A stretch of DNA of 64,000 nucleotides, from the NCBI RefSeq assembly GCF_028473145.1, contig NZ_CP092370.1:1426001-1490000 (forward strand), read 5' to 3'. The notes below the pieces were generated by a model, which worked only from the letters and a program-made list of their open reading frames with translations, ran no database searches and was not told the DNA's origin. Every line of letters starts with the position of its first letter. Position 1 is the stretch's first letter. The DNA comes from Flavobacterium sp. CBA20B-1 (lineage in GTDB: Bacteria > Bacteroidota > Bacteroidia > Flavobacteriales > Flavobacteriaceae). Position numbers and translations under genes: made by a program. Positions 1 to 8,798 of this stretch are shown one piece after another.

Positions 1-1644
1 GATTCCTGCTATTGCTTGATATTTTAAACTTTCAATGGTATATTTTGAAATGATTTCACTCGCAGAATCTTCTTTCTTCGGACTTAAATATTGATAACTT
101 ACGGAGTAACCTAATTTTTGATTGGTTGCAATCTGAATATCGTGATTGTATCGCACATTCAATCCACGCATGATTTGATTTCCTAAATTTTGTGGTTGGT
201 AAGGAACATCGGTTGATATCCGAGTCCAATCGATAAAATCAGAAATATTTCGCTCAAAAACACTCGCAACAAAACGTCTATTGGCTTTGGTATAGTTCAC
301 CCCAACTTCATATTGCCAAGCTGCTTCGGGTTTTAAATCAGGATTTCCAATATTTCCCGGTCTTTGATTCACATACAAATCTGTAAACGACGGAATACGC
401 TGACTACTGCCAATACTAGCCTGAACTTTCCAATCGTTATTCAACAAATAAGCTACATCGGCACCCGGATACCACTGAAAACCGTAATCGGTATTATAAT
501 TCCAGTAAGCACCTACATTCACTAATAATTTTTCGAAAAAAGTATTTTTATACTCGGCAAACCAACCATGATTTTTACGATCGTGCTCGCCAATGTTGGA
601 ACTATTTATGTCTTCTAATCGCAACTCATAACCTGCTCCAAAATCTCCAATATTTGTGGTATAAACTCCGTTCAATTCAAACATAAACGCATTGGAATAG
701 TGCAAGGAACGGGCTTTGCTTAAATCGTTTCGGTAAAAACGGTAATCGTCTTCGTTGTAGCGGTTGCTAATGCGCGGTTTAATGGTTAAATTATCGGTAA
801 TTCTATGATTACTACCCACACTCAATAGTAAAGTCTGCACCACTTCATACGATTCCTTATCATGCGGTGCAGCGTAATATCCGTTGGCTCCAAATTCGTT
901 ATCCAAATAACCACTCATCCAGTTTACCGAATTATTATCGTTCAAGGCAACATTTCCCTGATACATGGTTTTTAGATTTTTAGCAGCCGTATTGTAACGT
1001 TGTCCGTTGGTTTCTTCCTTGGCAATACTTAGTAAATGATGTACTTTTCCGGTATTGATACCAGCTGTTGCCTGCAAACCACCACCTGCATAAATTCCGT
1101 TGCCATCTCCTTCTTCTTTGCTTTTAAACGAACTACCACCATAAGCATGCAGTTGCACAAAATCATTGGTTTGGGTTTTTGTAACGATATTCACCGCTCC
1201 GGTTAAGGCATTGATACCGTAAATTCTGGCCGCTGGTCCTTTTAATACTTCAATGCGTTCAATCGCATCCAAAGGAATAGGCAAATTCATAGAGTGGTGT
1301 GCCGTTTGTGCATCGCCCATTTTAACGCCGTTCCAAAGTACCATTGTTTGTTCGAACGATCCACCGTCGATACTGATATCTGCTTGTGAACCAAACGGAC
1401 CGCGCTGACGAATATCCACTCCACTTACATAACTTAACACTTCATTTATCGATGAAACCGGCAGTTTTTTGATATCTTCTTTTGTTATAACCTGAATATT
1501 TCGGGTTGATTGTTGAAAAGGTATCTGCATGCGGTTTTCGTAAATAATCAGTTCATCTAATTCGTCAATAGTATCATTTGCAACTTGGGCTTTACCAATA
1601 AATGGAAAACTACAAAGTGCCAACAATAGGTATTTATTTTTCAT
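1..1644 (-). CDS. TonB-dependent outer membrane receptor (BtuB-like), 3' end outside window
   Basis: About 548 codons are present from the ATG at 1644 and the gene runs off the left edge. A signal peptide ends near residue 19 (KAQ). It is followed by a plug domain at about residues 30-150 with typical elements: a short TonB-box-like stretch (DELDELIIYEN), the segment VSGVDIRQRGPFGSQADI, and IERIEVLKGPAARIYGINAL at the end of the plug. After that come alternating aromatic beta-strands of the 22-stranded barrel. Proteins of this type import vitamin B12, siderophores or other chelates across the outer membrane using TonB energy. The plug is most like BtuB/FepA-class receptors, but the substrate cannot be read from sequence. 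A MocR-type regulator starts 75 bp away on the other strand and probably controls it. No cobalamin riboswitch fits in the short leader. Confidence 0.88.
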   Translation of the reverse strand, partial: MKNKYLLLALCSFPFIGKAQVANDTIDELDELIIYENRMQIPFQQSTRNIQVITKEDIKKLPVSSINEVLSYVSGVDIRQRGPFGSQADISIDGGSFEQTMVLWNGVKMGDAQTAHHSMNLPIPLDAIERIEVLKGPAARIYGINALTGAVNIVTKTQTNDFVQLHAYGGSSFKSKEEGDGNGIYAGGGLQATAGINTGKVHHLLSIAKEETNGQRYNTAAKNLKTMYQGNVALNDNNSVNWMSGYLDNEFGANGYYAAPHDKESYEVVQTLLLSVGSNHRITDNLTIKPRISNRYNEDDYRFYRNDLSKARSLHYSNAFMFELNGVYTTNIGDFGAGYELRLEDINSSNIGEHDRKNHGWFAEYKNTFFEKLLVNVGAYWNYNTDYGFQWYPGADVAYLLNNDWKVQASIGSSQRIPSFTDLYVNQRPGNIGNPDLKPEAAWQYEVGVNYTKANRRFVASVFERNISDFIDWTRISTDVPYQPQNLGNQIMRGLNVRYNHDIQIATNQKLGYSVSYQYLSPKKEDSASEIISKYTIESLKYQAIAGI

Positions 1645-1700
1645 TTGTATAGATTTAATAAAAAGTGGTGCAAAATTCGTAACTTGCCAGCCGACTGAAA

Positions 1701-1736
1701 TAGTCCGGTAGAAACACAATGAATAGTCCGGTAGAA
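1701..1736. promoter_or_regulatory. Pair of 13-bp direct repeats, candidate operator of the MocR-type regulator
   Basis: The sequence TAGTCCGGTAGAA occurs at 1701-1713 and again at 1724-1736, a period of 23 bp (about two helical turns). The second copy overlaps the first codons of the regulator gene (residues NSPVEE). MocR/GabR dimers are known to bind tandem direct half-sites next to their own divergent promoters, so this is the obvious operator for autoregulation and for the receptor at 1644. Binding itself is inferred. Confidence 0.5.
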
Positions 1737-3215
1737 GAAATAATACAAAAAGCAGTATCAATAGATAGAAAAGCATCGGTTGCGGTTTATATACAAATTG
1801 CCCAACACATTATTAATGCAGTGCAGCGTGGTTATTTTTCGGTTGGAACTTTATTACCCGGAACCAGAAGTTTAAGTAGGTTACTAAAAATTCACCGTAA
1901 TACAGCGGTTGCAGTTTATGACGAATTGGCTTCGCAAGGTTGGGTTGAAATTATTGCTAATAAGGGTACTTTTGTTTTAGAAAAAAAGCATTCACATCCC
2001 ACAAATCAGCTGAAAGCATTTGTGCAAAGCAAACAATATCCATCAGCAACAGGATTTAGCTTTACGAAAAGTCCGCATGTAATTTCTCCGTATGAAAAAG
2101 CAAATACCACTTACACATTTAACGACGGACAAACAGATATTCGCCTGCATACCGATGGTTTATACAATCGCTGGTACAACACAGTGTTGAGGCGAACTAC
2201 CCTTCATACCAAGTGGAATCGGTTTTTATTTGATAAAACTTCTTTTTTAGATGCGCAATTGAGTAACTATTTAAACCTTACTCGAAATTTACAAATTACA
2301 CCAAAAAATGTGTTGGTAACGCGCAATACCGAAATGAGTTTGCATTTAATAGCACAACTTTTATTGCAACCAAACGACTTGGTTTTGGTAGGAAATTTAA
2401 GCAATTTTACTGCGAATATGGTCTTTAGTCAAGCAAAAGCTACAATAAAAACCATACCTGTTGATGCATCTGGAATTGATGTGGAATATATCCGACAAAA
2501 TTTTACCAAAAACAGCATACGATTGCTTTATTGCACCCCTCAAAGACATTACCCAACCACAGTCAGCCTTACATCTGAAAGACGTACACAATTGCTGGCA
2601 TTGGCAAACGAATATAAATTTGCCATTATTGAAGATGATTATGATTATGATTTTCAGTATGATGCGCTTGCAACACCGCCAATGGCAAGTGCCGATACCA
2701 ACGGATTGATTATTTATTTGGGAAAAGTTGGTCAGGCGTTGTTTCCGGCTTTTGAAACCGGTTTTATCGTGGCGCCTGAAAATTTAACTACCGAAGTTAA
2801 AAATTATTACCGAATGATTGATCCGCAGGGAGATTTAATCAAAGAACAGATTTTGGCAGAAGTAATTTATGAGGGCGAAATGCATCGACAGGTAAAAAAG
2901 AAAATCTTGCTTTACAAAACGCGGCGCGATGCGATGTGCAATGCCTTAAAAAACACATTTGGCGATTTAATTAACTTTAACAAACCCAATGGCGGACTGG
3001 CTTTGTTTGTTCAATTCAAAAAGCCTATTTCGCTGGTAAAATTATCAGAACAAATTTCAAAATACAATGTTACCTTACCAAAACATCTGCTGTATCAAAC
3101 CAAAAACATTTGCGGCATTCGCTTGGGATTTGGTCATTTGAATACCGAAGAAATCAAGCACACCATCGAAATGTTGCGAAAAGCGTATGATGATCTGGTA
3201 ACTAGAAATGCATAG
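1719..3215 (+). CDS. MocR/PdxR-type regulator: GntR winged helix fused to aminotransferase fold, PLP lysine missing
   Basis: 498 residues, the usual length for the family. Residues about 15-90 form a GntR winged helix (PGTRSLSRLLKIHRNTAVAV, then a wing ending FVLEKK). Residues about 130-495 form a fold-type I aminotransferase domain with the family segments TPQRHYPTTVSLTSERR and EDDYDYDFQYD. In GabR-type proteins the PLP lysine lies in a TFSKxLxP segment. Here the aligned segment is GKVGQALFPAFETG: Gln339 replaces the lysine and Glu replaces the following arginine. PLP therefore cannot bind as an internal aldimine at the normal place; Lys336, three residues earlier, is the only nearby alternative. 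The gene is divergent from a TonB receptor, and a direct repeat overlaps its start. Likely role: ligand-responsive control of that receptor. Confidence 0.88.
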   Translation: MNSPVEEIIQKAVSIDRKASVAVYIQIAQHIINAVQRGYFSVGTLLPGTRSLSRLLKIHRNTAVAVYDELASQGWVEIIANKGTFVLEKKHSHPTNQLKAFVQSKQYPSATGFSFTKSPHVISPYEKANTTYTFNDGQTDIRLHTDGLYNRWYNTVLRRTTLHTKWNRFLFDKTSFLDAQLSNYLNLTRNLQITPKNVLVTRNTEMSLHLIAQLLLQPNDLVLVGNLSNFTANMVFSQAKATIKTIPVDASGIDVEYIRQNFTKNSIRLLYCTPQRHYPTTVSLTSERRTQLLALANEYKFAIIEDDYDYDFQYDALATPPMASADTNGLIIYLGKVGQALFPAFETGFIVAPENLTTEVKNYYRMIDPQGDLIKEQILAEVIYEGEMHRQVKKKILLYKTRRDAMCNALKNTFGDLINFNKPNGGLALFVQFKKPISLVKLSEQISKYNVTLPKHLLYQTKNICGIRLGFGHLNTEEIKHTIEMLRKAYDDLVTRNA

Positions 3216-3338
3216 CAAAAATGCGGTAAAACCGAATTACTTCCCACTAAAAAAATAAAAAACTATAAAAAATAGCTTCATAAATCTTTTACATACTTCT
3301 AAATCATTATCTTTAGTAAAGAATTTAAAAAAAAATTT

Positions 3339-4616
3339 ATGAGTTTATATGATCAAATTGCAACGGAAGGGTTGCGATTACCTTCAGAAATGGGCATTTT
3401 CGGAAGAAATAACCAAACCACACTTAGCTTTGAATACCTTCACAATCAACTAAAAAATACGAAAGATTTTGAGGTGGTTTCGTTTGAAGAAGAAACGGTG
3501 GAGAGTGATAATCCTGCCTTAAAAAAGCAATTTACACTAAACATTGTTTACAAACAACTGCCGTACGACATTAATTTGTTTGTGGTTGAAAGCAATGTTT
3601 TAGATTTAGACAATTACGCCCGCATTAATTATATCGATGAAAACGATGTGCAACTAGCAAAAAACGAATCGTTTTATTTAGAATCTTCTATGTATTTTTC
3701 CACCAATATTTTAGAAAGTTTTCATCTGCAACTAAAAGTGCTCACTGCTTTGGTTCCAAACCCTACTGTTTTGGTCGATTTCATGCCTGCTCGTTTGCTT
3801 TCAGGACAATGGGCAAAAGTTGCCTCGAAACTAATCACACCGCCTTCGCCCCATTATATTTACACCATTCACGGTGTGTATGATGAAATTGATGGCGAAA
3901 AAACATATTGGCTGCACACGCATGGCTTGCATCGCTGCGGTACGGTGGAACTGGAAATGATCGCTATTAAAAACGGAGTAAACGAGCTCAACGGTTTGTT
4001 AGACGCTATGGTTTCTAAGTTTATTTACGAACCCGCACCTGAAAACGAACCATTTAATATGGGATTTATTGGATATGATTTGAATTTTGTTTGGATGCGT
4101 TGGGAAGACGTTGTGACCAATTATCCGGCAGCAATACCAGGCGGTTTGCAAGAACGTACTCCGGAGGAAGGCAATTATGGACCATCGGGAGTGGTTTATT
4201 TGCACGAAAACAATGAGATTTACCCACCTGACGTTTTAACAGAAGATTTAAGAGAAAATCCGATTTATTTCATCAAAAACGAAGAAACCGAACGCATGTC
4301 TGCTTTGGCTTATGAACAATATCATTATTTTAAAAAAGCCTTTCAGCAACAATTTGGTCAGGAAAATTGGCGGTTTTTAATGAAACTGGGATTACCTATT
4401 GATGAAGGCGATGGCAACGAGCATTTGTGGTTTGATGTTACTGCTATTGATGAAGATGATACGCTGCAGGTAACTTTGCTCAACCAGCCGTACCAAATTG
4501 AAAAATACAATCAAAACGATGTATTAACGCTTCCCTTAAAACATTTAACCGATTGGGTGATTTATGCACCTGAGAAAAGCTTTACACCCGACAGTATTTA
4601 CGAATTATTCACGTAG
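3339..4616 (+). CDS. DUF4026 and DUF2314 domain protein
   Basis: 425 residues, no signal peptide and no membrane segment, so probably cytoplasmic. The N-terminal two thirds match the DUF4026 type (recognised from family memory). The C-terminal ~90 residues look like DUF2314: an EHLWFDVTAI strand, then NQPYQIEKYNQNDVLTLPLK, then LTDWVIYAP, which is the typical ending of that domain. No enzymatic motif is visible and no function is known for these families. A near-consensus -7 box (TATCTTTA, 3308-3315) lies 23 bp before the ATG. A metallo-beta-lactamase-fold gene follows after 24 bp and may be co-transcribed. Confidence 0.75.
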   Translation: MSLYDQIATEGLRLPSEMGIFGRNNQTTLSFEYLHNQLKNTKDFEVVSFEEETVESDNPALKKQFTLNIVYKQLPYDINLFVVESNVLDLDNYARINYIDENDVQLAKNESFYLESSMYFSTNILESFHLQLKVLTALVPNPTVLVDFMPARLLSGQWAKVASKLITPPSPHYIYTIHGVYDEIDGEKTYWLHTHGLHRCGTVELEMIAIKNGVNELNGLLDAMVSKFIYEPAPENEPFNMGFIGYDLNFVWMRWEDVVTNYPAAIPGGLQERTPEEGNYGPSGVVYLHENNEIYPPDVLTEDLRENPIYFIKNEETERMSALAYEQYHYFKKAFQQQFGQENWRFLMKLGLPIDEGDGNEHLWFDVTAIDEDDTLQVTLLNQPYQIEKYNQNDVLTLPLKHLTDWVIYAPEKSFTPDSIYELFT

Positions 4617-4640
4617 ATCTTTCAAAACAATAAAAAATAA

Positions 4641-5366
4641 ATGGAACTTACAGTAATTAAACAAGGGAATTTTAAAATTGCCAAGAATAAAAAATTCAAA
4701 CTCTTAGACCCGAACGATGTATCAAAGGGAATAAAACTGGCTGTTCAACCTTTTTTAATTACCACCTTAAACGACTGTATATTGTTAGATGTCGGGTTGG
4801 ATTTTTTAGAAGATAAACAACCCGCCATTTTAAAACAATTAGCAACGCATGGTGTGCATCCAGACAATATCACTAAAATTTTGATTTCTCATTTTCACAA
4901 AGACCATGTGGGCGGTTTGGGATATTTTAATACGGAAAATGAATGGGTTGCAAATTTTCCAAAAGCAACCATTTACTTAAACAAACAAGCTTTTGAACAC
5001 GCCTTAGAACAAAAAACAAACCCTTCCTATGATCATGAAATGTTGCAACAACTACAAAAAATGTCTGCTATTTTTTGGATAGATACTGCTGAGGGTTGGC
5101 TCACTCCCGAAATTGGTTTTTTAGTGACCAATGCACACGATGTTTTTCATCAAGTTTTTTGGATAACCGACAAAACCACTACTTTTTTCTATGGCGCAGA
5201 CGATTTGCCAACTACTGCTTATTTAAAGCGAGCTATTGCCTACAAAACAGATTACAACGGCGAAAAAGCAATGAAACTCCGTAAAATTTGGAAAGAAAAA
5301 GCCAAAGCCGAAAACTGGCACATTTTGTTGTACCATGATTTAAAAGATCCAGTGGTGCAATTCTAA
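4641..5366 (+). CDS. MBL-fold metallo-hydrolase
   Basis: 241 residues. The metallo-beta-lactamase signature is SHFHKDHVGG, giving His84, His86, Asp88 and His89 as metal ligands. NAHDVFH further on supplies the next histidine, and GADDLP the bridging acidic residue. The C-terminal HILLYHD supplies the last histidine. The protein is cytoplasmic with no export signal. The family hydrolyses esters, thioesters, lactones or phosphodiesters using two metal ions; the substrate here is not recognisable. The gene lies 24 bp after the DUF2314 gene on the same strand. Confidence 0.85.
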   Translation: MELTVIKQGNFKIAKNKKFKLLDPNDVSKGIKLAVQPFLITTLNDCILLDVGLDFLEDKQPAILKQLATHGVHPDNITKILISHFHKDHVGGLGYFNTENEWVANFPKATIYLNKQAFEHALEQKTNPSYDHEMLQQLQKMSAIFWIDTAEGWLTPEIGFLVTNAHDVFHQVFWITDKTTTFFYGADDLPTTAYLKRAIAYKTDYNGEKAMKLRKIWKEKAKAENWHILLYHDLKDPVVQF

Positions 5367-5376
5367 ATTGAGTTTC

Positions 5377-5494
5377 GTCAGTTCGAGTGTTTTTTGTGTA
5401 ATGAAATGAAACAAAAAATGTATCGAGAACAATTTCTTTCAACTTCTCGATACAATTTCCCTTCGTTTCTCTACGGAAAACCACTCGAAGTGAC
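5377..5494. repeat. Nested inverted-repeat intergenic element
   Basis: Two nested inverted repeats fill the gap between convergent genes. The outer arms are GTCAGTTCGAGTG (5377-5389) and CACTCGAAGTGAC (5482-5494), which pair with one mismatch. The inner arms TGTATCGAGAA (5419-5429) and TTCTCGATACA (5444-5454) pair perfectly. Flavobacterial genomes carry many dispersed elements with GTTCGAGTG/CTTCGAC cores, so this is probably one of that kind. It could also act as a bidirectional transcription stop for the genes at 5366 and 5524. Confidence 0.6.
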
Positions 5495-5523
5495 GCAAAT
5501 ACAACATACAGAAATTGAGAATT

Positions 5524-6069
5524 TTAGTTCGCAAGCACTTTTTTCGCTTGCACTACATGCCTTTTATTGTGATAAATAACAAACCGAAATGTATCGCCCA
5601 ACTTCAGTTTTATAAGTGTCGTTATACTGATGCTTGTTTTAACTTTATTAAGATTCACGGTTCTACTGGCATTTAACAAATCTAACAACTGTTTTTGCTG
5701 ATCTATAAAAACAGTAACCGTATTTTTTGATAAACTACTGTGAATAGGATTCATAGATTTAAACGCTTTCATTTTGTTCAGCTTGTCTTTTGGTAGCATA
5801 CTTTGCGCAAAATAATTACCCAACCAACCACTTTTAAATTCGGCTGTAGCTTTTGTTGTTGATGTTTCAATCCGATTTTTAATTTCGGGCAGATAAAAAT
5901 TTCCGTACAAATTCAAATGTTCCAAACATTCTAAAACGCTCCAGCTTTCGTTGGTTAATCTTTTGTTTAATTCTGCATCGGTTACTAAAAGTAAATTTTC
6001 AGCAAACGCTAAATGTTCGTGCATAAGATTGATCAATTCGTGTAGTAGGTTTTCGGTAGAAGTTTTCAT
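5524..6069 (-). CDS. DinB-like four-helix protein
   Basis: 181 residues from the ATG at 6069; an in-frame TTG six codons upstream is less likely. The pattern is that of the DinB/YfiT superfamily: an N-terminal helix LLHELINLMHEHLAF, then SWSVLECLEHLNLYG with the first histidine, and a C-terminal FRFVIYHNKRHVVQAKKV with the second and third. In the family three histidines bind a divalent metal. Some members are thiol-dependent transferases, but most have no known reaction. A Crp/Fnr-type regulator gene lies 55 bp upstream on the same strand. Confidence 0.78.
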   Translation of the reverse strand: MKTSTENLLHELINLMHEHLAFAENLLLVTDAELNKRLTNESWSVLECLEHLNLYGNFYLPEIKNRIETSTTKATAEFKSGWLGNYFAQSMLPKDKLNKMKAFKSMNPIHSSLSKNTVTVFIDQQKQLLDLLNASRTVNLNKVKTSISITTLIKLKLGDTFRFVIYHNKRHVVQAKKVLAN

Positions 6070-6124
6070 TGTTCTAATTTTAAGCAAATATCAAACTTTA
6101 CGGATCATTAAAAATTGATCGAAA

Positions 6125-6658
6125 TCAAGATTTTTTTAAGCGCGATAATGTTTCGGGTGTCATGCGCAAATAGTTTGCAATATGCTTGTTGGGAATTTCC
6201 TGAAAAAGCTGCGGACTGCGTTTTAAAATGCGTTCGTATCGCTCTTTTGGCAATGTAATTAACAAATCTTTTTCGCGTTCTATTTGTTGTAGAACCAAAT
6301 CTTCTAAAATTGCGATCCACAACTTTAAATAAATGGGATCAGAATTTAAAAACGCCATAATATCTGCTTTAGAAATTACTTTTACAATCGATTTTTTAAT
6401 TGCCTGAATATAAAAATCCGAAGGTTTTCCAGATAAAAAAGAATCCAGCGAAACAATGATGTTGTTTTGATATCCAAACCGTATAATTTGCTCTTCGCCG
6501 TTATTTATCACATAAACTTTCAAGCTTCCTTCTTTAATAAAATAAATATCGGTATCGATTGTTCCGCTGGTCGACAAATATTCGTTTCGATTTAAATGCA
6601 ACTCTTTAGTAAACAAATTATTTGTTTCGAATAAACTATAAAGGTCAGCAGTTTTCAT
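6125..6658 (-). CDS. Crp/Fnr-family transcriptional regulator
   Basis: 177 residues from the ATG at 6658 (MKTADLYSLFE). A longer reading to 6769 would overlap the neighbouring gene and adds a phenylalanine-rich stretch untypical of the family. Residues about 20-110 form a cyclic-nucleotide-binding-like beta barrel (IYFIKEGSLKVYVINNGEEQ). The usual arginine of the cAMP phosphate cassette is not seen, so cAMP is not a likely ligand. The C-terminal part has a winged helix whose recognition helix is IANYLRMTPETLSRLKK. There are no cysteines of the Fnr iron-sulphur type. Targets are unknown; the adjacent DinB-like gene may be one. Confidence 0.82.
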   Translation of the reverse strand: MKTADLYSLFETNNLFTKELHLNRNEYLSTSGTIDTDIYFIKEGSLKVYVINNGEEQIIRFGYQNNIIVSLDSFLSGKPSDFYIQAIKKSIVKVISKADIMAFLNSDPIYLKLWIAILEDLVLQQIEREKDLLITLPKERYERILKRSPQLFQEIPNKHIANYLRMTPETLSRLKKS

Positions 6659-6710
6659 GTAGTAATTTTGTAAAATAAAGATACTAAAATCTCTTGAATA
6701 ATCGCTTATA

Positions 6711-6742
6711 AAAAAACAAAACCCGCTTGAGAAGCGAGTTTT
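6711..6742 (-). terminator. Rho-independent terminator after the YiaA-like gene
   Basis: Read on the minus strand, a stem ACTCGCTT / AAGCGGGT with a three-base loop is followed by a T-rich run (TTTTGTTTTTTT). It begins 8 bp after the stop codon of the gene ending at 6750. Confidence 0.75.
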
Positions 6743-6749
6743 AAATAAA

Positions 6750-7205
6750 TTATTTGTAAAGATTATCAATTAATTTAGCGTCGCGGGTGTTTTTCTGTAC
6801 AGCAATTGCACCATAAACCGCCAATATAAACGATACGCCGTAAAAGCCTTTTTCGCTCAGCAATAAATCTGCATTCCACAAACCAATTACGAGCAATGTG
6901 ATTGATGCTATGGTTGCAAACCACGCCAATCCGTAGTAAAGTTCCGTCACTTCCAACCCCTCTGCTTTATCGCGCACTGTTTTTTGTACCGATATTACTG
7001 CGAACAAGCCAAAAAGTAAAATGGTAAAATAATAGCCCTTTTCGTTTAATTGCATTGTGGCGTTCCACAATCCAACACAATAGGAAATGGTTCCAATAAA
7101 AAGCACCATCCACGAAGCACCGATAAATGCAGGTGTTGGTTTTAAAGGATTTCTGTTGATTTCGTTTTTTTTATGCGTTTCAGTGTTTGTTTTAACTGTT
7201 TCCAT
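6750..7205 (-). CDS. YiaA/YiaB-family inner membrane protein
   Basis: 151 residues with four predicted transmembrane helices arranged as two similar halves. Residues about 28-78 (SWMVLFIGTISYCVGLWNAT ... EKGYYFTILLFGLFAVISVQKTVRD) and about 92-145 (LAWFATIASITLLVIGLWNAD ... EKGFYGVSFILAVYGAIAVQKNTRD) repeat the same pattern. The paired GLWNA and EKGYY/EKGFY signatures are those of YiaA/YiaB proteins. Function is unknown. The N-terminal 25 residues are polar and cytoplasmic. It is transcribed alone, with a terminator behind it. Confidence 0.85.
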   Translation of the reverse strand: METVKTNTETHKKNEINRNPLKPTPAFIGASWMVLFIGTISYCVGLWNATMQLNEKGYYFTILLFGLFAVISVQKTVRDKAEGLEVTELYYGLAWFATIASITLLVIGLWNADLLLSEKGFYGVSFILAVYGAIAVQKNTRDAKLIDNLYK

Positions 7206-7287
7206 ATTTTTTCAATTTTAGTGATTTTGATACAGCAAATCTGCAACATAATCCGAAATACAAAAAACTAAATTTTCACAAAAACCG

Positions 7288-7317
7288 TTGATATATTCCT
7301 TTTTAAAAGTATCTTTA
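7288..7317 (+). promoter_or_regulatory. Bacteroidota-type promoter, near consensus
   Basis: TTG at 7288-7290, a 19-bp spacer, then TATCTTTA at 7310-7317. The last base departs from the TAnnTTTG consensus. It lies 23 bp before the ATG at 7341. Confidence 0.4.
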
Positions 7318-7340
7318 TTTTAAATTCAAAAAGAACAAAA

Positions 7341-8798
7341 ATGGATGCGCTATCAGAACTAATTTCTATTTTAAACGAAGAAGAATCAAAGGATTTTAAA
7401 CACTATTTAAAGCTTCGCAATAAACGGAATGATACCAAGAATATTGAATTGTTTTCCATCTTAAAAACGGTCGATATAAATAAATTAAAAAAGTTGTATG
7501 GTTCCGATAAAAATAAAGATGCATACCATTCTTTAAGAAAACGTTTATATGAAAGTTTGCTTCTTTTTCTATCTAAAAAAACCTTTGAGAAAAACAATTC
7601 CGAAGCCCACGAAGCTTTACGTTTACTGGTTGTAAGTAAGTTTTTACTAGAGCACAATTTGCACAAAGCCGCCTTTAAATGTTTAAAAAAAGCAGAAATG
7701 GTGGCTGAAAAACTAGAACAATACAGTTTGTTGCACGAAATTCTACAAATCAAATTGCAGTATGCTTTTTTGAATGACAAAGAAAATCTAGAGTTACTTA
7801 ATGACAAAATCATTAAAAATCAGGATATTATAAATAAAGAAACTCGATTGAATATGGCATACGCCGTTTTAAGGCAAGCATTTCAAAACACGCAAGCACA
7901 TGGAAAAATAATCAATCTTAACGATTTTATTACAGAAATTGCCGCCAAGTATCAACTACAACCGACCGATTTTTTCAATTATAAATCTATTTATCAAATT
8001 TTGCATTTGGCAAATGAATACGCGCATATTCAACAGAATTTTTCCTTAATTGAAACCTACGCATCCAAAGCTGCAACTATTATTCATCAAAAATCGGCAA
8101 GTGGCAACCAACTTTATTACCATATCCACATATTGTATTATTTGGCGAATTTTTGTTTTAGAAACCAACTTTTTACCGATTCTGAAAAATATTTAAACCA
8201 AATGCATATACAAATGCAACAGCAAAACGGTCAATATTTCAATATATTTCAGCATAAATGGATTATTTTGCACAGTTTAAACCTGCATTTTTCAGGAAAT
8301 ACAGACGAAGCACTTCAAAAAACAACTACAGAATTAAGCAATTTACCCAAAAAATTTGCTGCTGACGATGTGATAGATTTGCAGCTTTGCGAATGTTTTT
8401 ATTTGGTAAAAAAGAAGGATCGACAGGCACTAAAAAGTTTTGCAAAATTGCAGCATTCCGACATTTGGTATGAGAAGAAAATGGGTGTTGTTTGGACAAT
8501 CCGCAAAAATTTAATCGAAATTCTATTACACGCACAATTTGCTAATTTTGAGTATGCGCTTACTCGGTTGCAGAGTTTTAAAAACAGATACAAAAAATAT
8601 TTAACGCAAGTAAATGAACAGCGAATTCTTGATTTTGTTAAGCTTATAGAGAAATATTTATTGAATCCTGATATTATTCACAGACAATCTTTCAGGGATA
8701 ACATAATTTTTATGCAGCATCAAAAAGAAAATCAAGACGTTTTTAGCTTAACTTTTATCAATTGGTTTATTGATTTGTGGCAGAACCAACAATTATAA
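7341..8798 (+). CDS. Large all-helical hypothetical protein, TPR-like
   Basis: 485 residues, no signal peptide and no membrane helix, rich in Lys, Leu and Gln. Almost the whole length reads as amphipathic helix pairs, for example LLEHNLHKAAFKCLKKAEMV, YYHIHILYYLANFCFRNQLF and DSEKYLNQMHIQMQQQ. This suggests a TPR-like helical solenoid, as in conserved Bacteroidota proteins of unknown role. No catalytic motif is visible. The last 6 bp overlap the convergent gene at 8793. A near-consensus promoter precedes it. Confidence 0.75.
   Translation: MDALSELISILNEEESKDFKHYLKLRNKRNDTKNIELFSILKTVDINKLKKLYGSDKNKDAYHSLRKRLYESLLLFLSKKTFEKNNSEAHEALRLLVVSKFLLEHNLHKAAFKCLKKAEMVAEKLEQYSLLHEILQIKLQYAFLNDKENLELLNDKIIKNQDIINKETRLNMAYAVLRQAFQNTQAHGKIINLNDFITEIAAKYQLQPTDFFNYKSIYQILHLANEYAHIQQNFSLIETYASKAATIIHQKSASGNQLYYHIHILYYLANFCFRNQLFTDSEKYLNQMHIQMQQQNGQYFNIFQHKWIILHSLNLHFSGNTDEALQKTTTELSNLPKKFAADDVIDLQLCECFYLVKKKDRQALKSFAKLQHSDIWYEKKMGVVWTIRKNLIEILLHAQFANFEYALTRLQSFKNRYKKYLTQVNEQRILDFVKLIEKYLLNPDIIHRQSFRDNIIFMQHQKENQDVFSLTFINWFIDLWQNQQL

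Noticed and set aside
1645-1718. Cobalamin riboswitch upstream of the BtuB-like receptor
   Set aside because: The divergent gap is only about 75 bp and has no B12-box; there is no room for the aptamer.
2461-2709. 82-codon frame inside the MocR gene on the same strand
   Set aside because: It is an out-of-frame shadow of the aminotransferase domain with no domain of its own.
6125-6769. Longer Crp/Fnr protein starting at 6769
   Set aside because: It would overlap the YiaA-like gene and its terminator and adds an untypical Phe-rich stretch; the ATG at 6658 fits the family.
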